Assembly (NCBI GenBank): GCA_034620365.1
Contig: JAQGEQ010000191.1
Span: 930,001 to 994,000 of the forward strand
DNA: 64,000 nucleotides
Direction of reading: 5' to 3'
Source of the DNA: Pegea sp. RAD2-039
Lineage: Eukaryota; Chordata; Thaliacea; Salpida; Salpidae
The notes under the pieces were generated by a model that did no database searches, had not been told where the DNA came from, and saw nothing but the letters and a program-made list of their open reading frames with translations. A program made the position numbers and the translations under genes. Position 1 is the stretch's first letter. Every line of letters begins with the position of its first letter. This document shows positions 1 to 9,533 of the stretch, in pieces.

Positions 1-1182
1 AATTCGTGCAGTTAATAAGATTTGTAAGCAATTTGGTTTTGATGTTGCATATTTTGCTGAGCTTTCATACTGTTGATACAATAAAATATTTGAAGATCCT
101 TTCAAAAACTGACTTTCTTTAAATTGGTCAAACACTTAAAAGTAATGAAATAGAATTTATACTAAATCCACTAAATTGCAATAATATTTGTAAATTATCT
201 TTATTAATTAACTTTTATTTTTCAAAGACTTATACTAAATTTATGATAACTTGCATTAATTTGAAACATTTTTATAAAACTTGAAGCTGGTAAACAATTT
301 TTCACTGGAAAACTTACTTCTTTAACTTTGAAGTTTTTTTTTTTTACTTAGCTATCTTTGAAAAAGCCAGTCTAATTAAAAGAAAATTTTTATTATCTTT
401 AAAAATATTCAAAAAAAATTATACTCACATTAATCGATTTCATATTTTTTAAACAGTTTTCATAATGTTGAAAACAACAATGCCAAAAAAGTTATCAAAA
501 CAATAAATGTTTAATTGATTCTGAACTTCTAAGTATTCTTTTTGGAGAATAAACTTTATATGTAAAATGAGTTTTAGTAGTAAATATCATCATGTAAACT
601 TTAACAGAATTAGTAACTTTATTATTATCAATTTTAGTATCTTTAGACAACTTGATTGAAAAATTTACATATAGCTTTGAAGAATTTGAGAAATTGGCTT
701 TAAACCACAATTGGTTTTAAACTAAATAATTAAAACTATCTCTTTTCGCGATCTAGCGGCTAAATAAAACATTATTTGACATCAAATTAAAGTTACTTTT
801 TAAATATTAAGTTTAAAGATTATTTGAACAAACAAAAAACTATTTCAGTTTCAACTACATGTTTTTTGAAAATCAAAAAATTGCTAAACTAAAATTTGAT
901 TTGAAATAGTTTTTGTAACTTGCAAAACTAAAATAACTTATTTTGTTCAATTGGGTTTTTAAATGGATTTATGAGGTAGTTAGGAGTGTCTGACTAGATT
1001 ATTTAATCATTTTGATATTATTTTAAAGGTTTTAAAAGATTTATCTGACTTCAAATTTTAACTTAAACTCTTAAAAAGTTTAAAATTTTTTTATGTTACA
1101 ATAAAACCGGGAAAATAAAATTTGAAAACTGAAACAATTGTTGATGATGACTCGTATATGATAGACAAAAACTTTACAAGAT
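1..1182. other. AT-rich flank without a recognised gene
   Basis: I see no conserved coding exon here on either strand. The sequence is AT-rich with long A and T runs, and the only open frames are short and of low-complexity composition. It lies 3' of the short pICln paralogue. Confidence 0.5.
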
Positions 1183-1188
1183 TTTATT
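1183..1188 (-). terminator. Poly(A) signal of the short pICln paralogue
   Basis: AATAAA reads on the minus strand, about 83 nt past the stop codon at 1271. That is a usual spacing for a short 3' UTR. AT-rich sequence makes chance hits common. Confidence 0.45.
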
Positions 1189-1270
1189 TTATAAATGAAA
1201 CTTAAAAAACCGAAAATATTTTTGCTACAAAATTGAAAGATAATTTAAATTTTCTTTCAGAAAAATAGAT

Positions 1271-1884
1271 TCAGACATCATCGAATTGACCTCCGCAGAC
1301 ACTCTCTTCAAAGTCATCTGCACGAGAAGGTTAGAAAAGTTCACTTAGAAATACAACAAACCATCATCTGATTCATCAGAAGGATTATAAAGTAGTTGAT
1401 GCTTGCAAATTTCATCATATAACGACTCCACTACAAAAAGTAATCTTCAAAATTCATAAAATTCCATTAGAAATACTTACAAGATTTATCACTTTCAAGG
1501 AAGAAACGAAGTTCAGTGAAAGGTTCATCTTCATCTTCATCATCTTCACTTGCCACTAATTCATCATTATATTGCATATAAAGAGACTAAAAAACTAATC
1601 TTTACTGATGAAGAGGTAACTGGTGATCTTACATTATTCCCAAATTTCACAGCATGAGCCCCAATCTTTGGATAAAATAAATCAAATCCTAATCCTTCAC
1701 TGTTCATCCAAACAATCCTTCTGTAAAAAAAATTAAGAAACTCAATATTCAGATGTTGAATTAAGGCTACTGACTCAGGGGAAACGTAGAGATGACCAGA
1801 TACTAAATCTTCTTCTTCTACTTGGATTGAAGACACACAATCAAATGTAGCACCTTCACACTTACTTACAGATTGAAAAGACAT
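1271..1884 (-). CDS. pICln-like protein, short divergent paralogue
   Basis: pICln is a PH-fold chaperone that brings Sm proteins to the PRMT5 methylosome during snRNP assembly. I read five coding exons on the minus strand: 1884-1775, 1720-1633, 1586-1481, 1430-1362 and 1317-1271, giving 139 aa. All junction phases agree; introns are 53, 46, 50 and 44 nt. Family landmarks appear in order: SGHLYVSPE then EGLGFDLFYP (early PH strands), SLYMQY, an acidic run, EPFTELRFF, DKSLESLYDEI, and a C-terminal GGQFDDV. Known pICln proteins are near 235 aa. This one lacks the segment between the acidic region and the C-terminal motif. The first intron uses a GTCAGT donor, chosen because it keeps frame and phase equal to the upstream paralogue, whose first coding exon is also 110 nt. 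The ATG lies only 295 nt past the other paralogue's stop. Family assignment is firm; exact splice choices are inference. Confidence 0.75.
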
Positions 1885-2179
1885 TTTTTTTACATTTAGC
1901 TATAAAGAGACATCAAGAGAATGTTAAAGATGAAGCTAAACGGTTTCTATTCGTTCAATTAACAAAAAATCTCAAAATATTTTGAAGTTTTGAAAATGAG
2001 ATGAAAGTAAATATTGATATTATAAAAAGTAGAAAAATACAAAACTGAAATTGGTAAATAAACGAATATATTCAATAAATATTGAATAGCTTTTCATAAA
2101 ATACTAAAACTATTAATAACACATTACAAAAACAAAAGTTAATAATCAAAGAGTTCTATGAATTCATAAAAAGTCTTCT

Positions 2180-3713
2180 TCAATCATTCTTTGATTCATC
2201 AGCATCATCGAATTGACCAACAACCTCTGTAGCAACATCACCATTTTCACAAGTATTATTTATATCTAACTCTTCAACTTCTGCTGTAACATCTGACAAA
2301 TCACAGAAACTTAAATTTACAAACAAATGATTGTCACCAGAGGAGAGTAACTCACCAGATAACTCGTCATCTTCCATATTACTTGATTCTCTCAACATAG
2401 CTTCCAGTCGCTCATAGATTTCATGTCCTGTAAAGAATTCTAAATATACATTTGTAATTTACTGCTTTATGATTTTACCTTTTGGTGTAAGATATTGCAT
2501 GCCACTGGGATCAGTAAAGAAGTCTCCATCTTTCCAAAGATACTCTTCACTTATTTCAGGTTGATTATTGACATGCTGAGACTGGAAAGTTTGAATATGT
2601 CCATACATTGACTTTGCTGAAACAGTTTTCATTTATATAAAATCATATTTAACAATTTTGGAATAAATTAATTTATATCACCTTTGTCAATATTATCTAG
2701 AAGAAACTTAAATGTATAGTGACATGGTATCTGTACAACAACATCATCATCAGATAATGAAGTCCCATTCTCCAACAAACCACTATACTCTAAATGAATT
2801 CGCTCCTGAAAGGTAATAAGTGAAGTGAAAAAAAATATTTTTGTCAAAAAATTGTTGCAAAATATTATTATGAATTACAGAAGAAAAGTAAACCTAATAG
2901 TAGATATTATATTTATAATTCAAATAATAAGCAACTAGTTTTTTGTAGCTAATATTTTATAATAAACACTAATATTTCATGCATTAGATGTAGTTCACAA
3001 AATAACTAAAATTTATATTTTATTAAATTAATATAAAAACAGGTTAATATCAAAGTAGTCAAACATAAATGCTTAACATTTTTTGCAAGATAAAATGACA
3101 TTTTATGAAACCTTTTAAAAATTAAAACTTCAATATCAAGTCAACTAGCTTAAAGTTATATTATTTTGGGGTATAAATACTTATTATTCAGTACATAGTC
3201 TAAAAAACCAACTCAGCTATTCTTATTAAAGAGATAAATAGAAAATTATAAATGGTAAAATTTAACAAACTAATAAAGATGTTGAAATTATTTTTTTAAT
3301 CAAATGAATTTTAATGCCTAAAATATTGAATAAAAAAAGATTATACATAAAATCATTGATAAATATAAAATGTTAAATCAGAAAAGAAAGAAGTTGACAG
3401 AAATTATGATCTCAACTAACCTCATTTAAACCTATCATTTCTATTTTATCATAGAGCAGCTCAAAACCAAGTCCCTCATCATTCACCAAGGTTATTTTTC
3501 TGTCAAGTTTTTAAGTTGAGTTAAGATTTTGAAAACTCTTAAATTTGAACAACTACTTTTGAAAATAGTACAAATTTGAAAATTTATTTGAATCTAAACT
3601 TACTCATTTGAGATGTATACACTACCAATTCCAGTCTCTTTGTTATTAACATCATATTGGCATTTTTCTTCAAAATAAACATATTTATCAGATGGGGTTA
3701 CTGGCACCAACAT
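2180..3713 (-). CDS. CLNS1A: pICln (methylosome subunit, chloride channel nucleotide-sensitive 1A)
   Basis: Cytosolic assembly chaperone that holds Sm proteins and recruits PRMT5. Five coding exons on the minus strand: 3713-3604, 3499-3421, 2805-2682, 2616-2479 and 2427-2180. All phases agree and the product is 232 aa, close to the 237 aa of the human protein. Visible landmarks: a PH-like N-terminus with GSVYISNE and EGLGFELLYD; ISEEYLWKDGDFF near residues 165-180; the helix GHEIYERLEAML, matching the conserved helix after the acidic region; an acidic tail; and VVGQFDDADES near the C-terminus. The GQFDDAD run matches the PRMT5-binding consensus GQF[D/E]DA[E/D] reported for pICln, RIOK1 and COPR5. 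The acidic patch between the two PH halves is weaker than in human pICln. It is followed on the same strand by the short paralogue, so the pair looks like an old tandem duplication. Confidence 0.85.
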
Positions 3714-4692
3714 TTTAAAATAATTCTACTTTCTGAAAATGTATGACAAATTAGTTTAAAAATTGAGAGAAACTGACAAAAATGCAAACGGGAAGTTAAT
3801 AAAGTTATTTTCTTATTCTTCACTATAATCATCAAAATCCTAAAACTAATGATTTAATGATTGCAATAGCGCAAATATTCTAACAAATATAAATTCTAAA
3901 AATATATATATAGTTCTTTAACTTTTTTATACATGGAAAGAAAGAAAATTACAAGTTAACAAGAAGTAATTAGAAAAATGTAATATAAACACAAAATTTT
4001 AAATGAATATGACCATGAACTTCACTAAATTTTCAATACTTCTGCAGCCAACGTGAATTTTAAAAGAATCATATTTAAAGTTCAAGAAAAACTTTATAGC
4101 AAAAAAATACCCGAGTATGAAAGTAGTAAACAATTTTAATTTTATTTAAAATGTTTGATTTAATAAAAATGACTACTAAATTAAAAAACCCAAATTTATT
4201 CTTAACATAAGTTTTTTCAATGCAAACAATTAAAATAGTACGATATAAGTTATCAAGCAGCTTGTTAAGTTGATCTGCAAACACTTTATCAAAGTAATTC
4301 AAAAAAACGTTTTTATAAAACTAAAATAATAGCTGTTGAAGAACGAAGAAAACATAATAAACTGAAAGTTATTTTGATAGAGATGTCGTATAAACTAGAA
4401 AACTGCTCAGCCTACAAGATCAAACTCAGAACTGTAAAAACTAGTTGAAAAAAAAATGATATTGAAAAAAAATCGTAAATATAGTATTGCCATGTTAATG
4501 TTAAATGCGATCTATGTCATCAGCATATTTCTTCAGAATTTAATAAAACTTGAATTAATTAACTAAAAGTATCTCTAAATATCAGCTAATGAAACTTTCT
4601 ATTTCTCATTGAGACATGTATAGTTTCTGTGTATAGAAAAATGCTATATATTCTTTAAATATTCATCTGTTGTATATAAATCATTATTGTAA
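3714..4692. other. Upstream region of the pICln pair, no other gene seen
   Basis: AT-rich sequence that should hold the promoter of the minus-strand pICln gene. I see no convincing TATA or initiator and no conserved exon. Confidence 0.4.
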
Positions 4693-5236
4693 ACATCGTC
4701 TCAGCTCCTTCAATTTAGATACTCTGGAAATTCGACGAGTTAAATACGAGGTAATTCTTGTTTTTTAAATTATCAACAATTTAATTGACCTTCAGTTTGA
4801 TGACTTCTTTTCCATCAGTGCTTCCCTCAAGTTAAACCAACTCAGACGACACACATTACCTATTAATAAGCCCATATCACCTGGTACATTAAACAGATTG
4901 ATTTTTTTTCTCATACCGCATAATTAGTACTTGGAACCAGCTGCCATCAGACATTGTCATGTTAGAATCACTCGTGTTGTTTAAGCGGAAGTTGAACCGT
5001 TATAACATTGTCAACATTGTCATTTCTAAACTGTGAATTTTTCCTTTTTTTAAATATTACTATAATTCTATGTAAATGTTCACTGTTATATGTTTTAAGG
5101 ACTACCGAAATGCCATTTGTTGCATCTTTTGCTTTCTATAATTCTAACTTAATAAATATTATTTGTGAGGATGTGTTTTAGCGAGAGGGGCTCTTTTCAG
5201 GCACTCTCCTTCTCATTTATTGTAATAAATAAATAA
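4693..5236 (+). repeat. LINE fragment: 3' end of a non-LTR retrotransposon
   Basis: Decayed C-terminal part of the reverse-transcriptase ORF plus the 3' tail. It matches, with many differences, the LINE copies at 42,030-43,245 and 58,510-59,735, sharing AAACATCGTCTCAGC at its start. The tail carries the family's signature (TGTGTTTTAGCGAGAGG, later CATTTATTGTAATAAATAA). The (TAAA)-type end and the RT C-terminal wording suggest a CR1/L2/Jockey-like clade. It is 5' truncated. Confidence 0.75.
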
Positions 5237-7431
5237 ATTATATTTTTATACTATATGCTATTATATTATCAATACTGTTATTCTAAGTGTGATACAACTA
5301 TCAGATAAAGCTAACACAGAAATATATATACTAATAAAAACAATTTATATCATAAAAATGACCACAGTAGATGTATAATCTTTATTTTAGAGTATTATGT
5401 TTAATTAAATTGAGTATAAGTTTTTATTATTTCTCAAACAAGTAAAAGATTTAATAAATTTCAAGACCAGGTTCTTCAATTAAAAGATAATACCTATTCG
5501 GTCGGACTTATTATGTCTAAAATTCTATCAAGAAGTCAATAAAAACTTGAACATTAACCAAATTTATCTAGTAAATCAAATTTTTTTTTAGATAAAGTCT
5601 TAAAATTGACTTCTAATCTGTACTACACCTAATTATAGTAACATAGATAATTACTTAACTTATTTTTATAAAAGCAAAATGATTGTATCAATGGAACTAT
5701 AAGGAAATTTTTATTAGTTATCAGGTTGTTAACTTAAAAACTTAGTAAACTTTTTTACTACTTTTACTAAGTAACTTACAATACTTTGAAAAATAATTAT
5801 TCTGTAAATTCTACACATACTATTTACTTTAGTTCTATATATGTTATACATATATTATATTCTTATATAATAAGTTTTTAAACATATTTTTGTTTTTTGA
5901 CCAGCTTCGACTGAGAACGGCTATGTATGTATGCCAGGGCAGAATTTATAGAGATCCAGTTGTTGCTTATGGATGCAAGTTTTTATATTAAACTAAAAAA
6001 ATTGCCTAGGATGGGTAATTTATTTTCCATAATTTTTATAAACAACATTCGGAAACCCTAGATAAATCAGAGAGATAGATAAATCTTCAGTATAGAAAAA
6101 TTGCTATTGTGGCATTCATTTTATTTTTTAGAAATTTTCTATAAGTTGATTTAAATTCAAATGAGTAATGAACAATACATGTTTTAACTTTTGTTTACCT
6201 CTGTTGTTGTTTTATCTTTGGCGTTATTTTATCTTTGGATTTTTAAAATTCTTTCTTGTTTAGAAACTTACTTTGGGTATGCATTATTATGTTTAATTTA
6301 CTAGATGTAGTTTCAAAAAATTGTCCAAGTTTTAATAAATATTCATTTCTTCTTTCATTTATTTTATACTTTTTGGAACCTTTGTTGTAATATATGAATG
6401 CATATACTAATCTTATGTTATAATATTTATTTATAAATTATAGTTGTATTTATCAATAAAGTTTATTTAATTCAATTAAATAATCAATAAAGGTTAAGTA
6501 ATAATTTGCTAAAAAATTTAGTAACTAAGGAATTGTGCAATTATGCAATCTTTTTGTTATTTTATTATATATATATAATATATACATTAACTAATATAAA
6601 AAAATAAAACTTGATATGCTCAAAATTTGGTTTTGTTAAACTACAACTTTATTAACTGAAAGCGTTAAAAATGACTTGAGGTGAAAAGTATGATAACATT
6701 GTTATAAATCAATTGTAAACCCTGCGAACATTGAACAGGTCAACCATTAAGTTCAGGAAACATGAAATTATGTTTAAATATGGAAATTGTTATTATGCAA
6801 GAGACTTTTTATACAACTACTAATACTAAAAATAATACGTAGCTATTATACGTTTGTTTCCATAAAGTAGTCAATTTAGTTTAGAATTTTGTCAAACTGT
6901 TTACATGACTTGTTTTGCATTAAATAAATGTTATTGAAAAACAAATAATTATATTCATTCTTATTTCATTGGTAGTTTTTTCTCTCTTTGTATATTTTCA
7001 TTCTTTATTTGGTTTATCTAAATAGTATTATTTTTGTTAAATATCAATACAAAACTTTCATTTTCTTACAGTCTAGTAATTCTCAATTATGACTTGCAGT
7101 TATTCTAAGATTCGTACATTTTATGTCAAAACCCAAATTATTTTCCCAAGTTTTCAGTTGAATAATGAATAAATTACAAAATTATAAACAATTTAGTTTC
7201 TGAAAGTTACTCCAGTCGTAATATTTTTTGTTATTTATTTATTTAGTGAATACTATCATTTAAATAACTATGTCATCTACTTCATACAGTCGGCAGACTT
7301 AATAGAAACCTATTCTGTGATAGATTTTTTGCAAAATTTTTAAAAAATTTAATGCAAACATTCTTTCTTAATAATATCTTTAGTCTTACAATGTTTAATA
7401 AACAGATATTTGTAAAATAAACAATTTATCG
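5237..7431. other. AT-rich intergenic stretch
   Basis: No conserved exon seen apart from the small repeat fragment at 5902-5976. It contains simple AT runs, for example around 6560-6590, and lies between the LINE fragment and the YAP promoter. Confidence 0.4.
5902..5976 (+). repeat. Fragment shared with the large right-hand duplicon
   Basis: About 75 nt that resembles, in reverse orientation, part of the duplicated block near 46,596-46,680 and 63,040-63,130. GAGATCCAGTTGTTGC is exact, with looser similarity around it. Read on the plus strand it gives QGRIYRDPVVAY; the duplicon's reverse strand gives QGRNHGDPVVAY in the same register. The DPVVA core is reminiscent of RING or U-box starts, but that is speculation. 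Confidence 0.4.
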
Positions 7432-7445
7432 CCGCTAGAGGGCGC
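7432..7445 (+). promoter_or_regulatory. CTCF-type motif upstream of YAP
   Basis: CCGCTAGAGGGCGC differs from the classical CTCF core CCASYAGRKGGCRS at one position only (A to G at position 3). It lies about 80-90 nt upstream of the predicted start of transcription and stands out as GC-rich in AT-rich DNA. Confidence 0.5.
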
Positions 7446-7451
7446 CAGTAA

Positions 7452-7458
7452 ATCGATA
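7452..7458 (+). promoter_or_regulatory. DRE-like ATCGATA element
   Basis: ATCGATA matches seven of eight bases of the arthropod DNA-replication-related element TATCGATA and sits between the CTCF-like motif and the core promoter. A short motif, so weak on its own. Confidence 0.3.
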
Positions 7459-7497
7459 AAGCTCAGTCTTTTTCTTCTTTTAGTGGCGAGGGAAAGC

Positions 7498-7528
7498 TTT
7501 ATAAGTTGAGAAGTTCATCTATTCAGTC
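7498..7528 (+). promoter_or_regulatory. Core promoter of YAP (TATA-like plus initiator)
   Basis: TTTATAAG at 7498-7505 is followed at the correct distance by TTCAGTC at 7522-7528, which fits the arthropod initiator TCAKTY with the start at A7525. The TATA-to-start spacing is about 27 nt. A 5' leader exon with a good donor follows. Confidence 0.5.
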
Positions 7529-7731
7529 ACGCCTGAGTTTTTCATGCTTGTAGCTACTTCTGATATTTTATCAGTACTCAACTTTTGGTTACAATCGTTT
7601 CAAGCCTCGCCTACATCTATCGACTTCTTGGTACCCAGTGCCTCAGAGATAAACTGTTATTTCAACAACTACAGCAAATCGTCAGCGATTACTTCAAGAA
7701 AAAACCTTTTGTGGTCTTCAAATACTCTAAA
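7525..7731 (+). other. Non-coding first exon of YAP with an upstream ORF
   Basis: The predicted leader exon ends at a strong donor (AAA|GTAAGT, 7732) and would join the acceptor TTCCACAG at 9508. It contains an ATG at 7544 opening a frame that crosses the splice and stops at 9513-9515, giving a 64-residue upstream ORF that ends before the main start at 9534. Exon boundaries are inferred from splice signals only. Confidence 0.4.
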
Positions 7732-9533
7732 GTAAGTTTTTTTTAAATCGCTTTTATCTGCAGATTGTGAAATTTTCTTGAAGAAACTTCTGTTATTTCT
7801 ACTGCGCTGTTTTTCTTCTGTTTTTTCTTGTCGGCGAGTTGTTAACATTATTCGGCGTGTTGATATTTGTGTTTTCTGGTTGTCTCTCGTCAAATTTGTT
7901 TTTTTTTTCTTTGTGTTTATACTTGTCAATTTGCTTCATGAAACCTTTTGGTGATTGAAAAATTGGTTTTGGGTCTAATGAGTCTATTGAAAGTATTTAT
8001 GATTTTATCTCTTATTAATCATAACAAACTTTTAGACTCTTTATTTGCAACGTTTTATAATATTTAGTCGCAGAGATGATTTTTATGGTTTTATTTCCTT
8101 TTTTATCATTTTATTACCATTTTAAATCAATTTAGATTTGTAAATTATTATATCTGGTAAAAGAAAATTGATATTCATAAATTATTTGTTTATTTCTATA
8201 TATTATCATTAAATTTGTAAACTTTAAACAAATTTTACCTGTGGTTTTCATAATTATTCTTTCAATAAGTTTTTCTTCAACTTTTTACTCATTTTCTTAA
8301 TCGACAATTATATTATTATTTAAATGATATTTATGACAAACAATTGTTAATAACGGTAGTCTGTTTTTCTTCTTGTTTACAAATATTTGTTGGAAAAGTA
8401 AATTTTCTTATAAAAAATGTGATACATTTTTATGTTCACTTTTCTTGTTAATTATTTGAAGGTCTTTGTTCAATTTTTTATAATTGGTTTTGATTTTTTG
8501 TTACCTTGAGTATTCATTATTAACTTCTATAATTTCATTCAGAGGTTTTTTGAGAGTTTGTAAATTCATTAAATCTTTCATTTTATAAATAATGATGTAA
8601 AAGCTTGATTATTCAAATGAAACTTCTACTTTTTTTTTCTAAATAGCCACCTACTCTTACTTCCTCATTACTTTTATATGGGGGAGTTAATGATATAAGT
8701 TAAAACTTTTTTGACTCAAATGTAAATCCAAATGTTGCATCAGAATTAGTTTAGTTTTTGCTGAATATGTGCATCTAGCAAGCGATATACTTTTTAGTTT
8801 GTTATTGTGTAATTTGAACAGATTACTCACCTAATTTGTATGCTTGCATCACTTATTTCTACATTAGTTATTATTTTATAATTTATGGTTTCAAGTTTTA
8901 GGTTTTTAGTTTGGATATATAAATTCTCTGTTGAGATTTATAAAATTTATTTGAAAACTTATTTGTTCTCCATCTTATTTAAACTCTTTGGTAATTTAGC
9001 TATTCATTTTTGTTTTATTTATGATGATATCGTGATATAATACAGCTAATATAAATTTTTTTGCATAAATTTTTATGCTTTATCTATAAAGATTATTATT
9101 TTCATTTTGGAACCAAAGTTTTCTGTTATTCCTGTTCTCATAATATTTATTAATCTTTTAAGAAGGATCTTGTACTTTTAAAGTCATGTAAATTGTTCAT
9201 TATTAGTCTGTGTTGCATTTAATACATGTTGTAAATTAGATTTGTTTCATTGAAGCTATAAATAGGATTTCTGATTTTAATACAATACTAAAATAAATAT
9301 ATGGTGTATTTATATTGATCTAAAAAAGACTTTTGAACTTTATATAAAAGGTGATCATTATTATTGAGGTGTTGAGGCTTTTGTTTTTATACAACTTTGT
9401 TTTCTTATCCCTGATCTTTTAACCTCGCCTAGTTTACTTTTAATAAATTATTTTCTTTTTTTTCCATCTAAATAAGAACTCTATGATAACAATGTTTTTA
9501 TTCCACAGATTTTAAAGTATTTAGACATCTTTC

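Noticed and set aside
7669-7929. 86-codon Lys/Thr-rich open frame on the minus strand
   Set aside because: Antisense to the YAP leader exon and its T-rich intron start; the composition explains the frame and no motif is seen.
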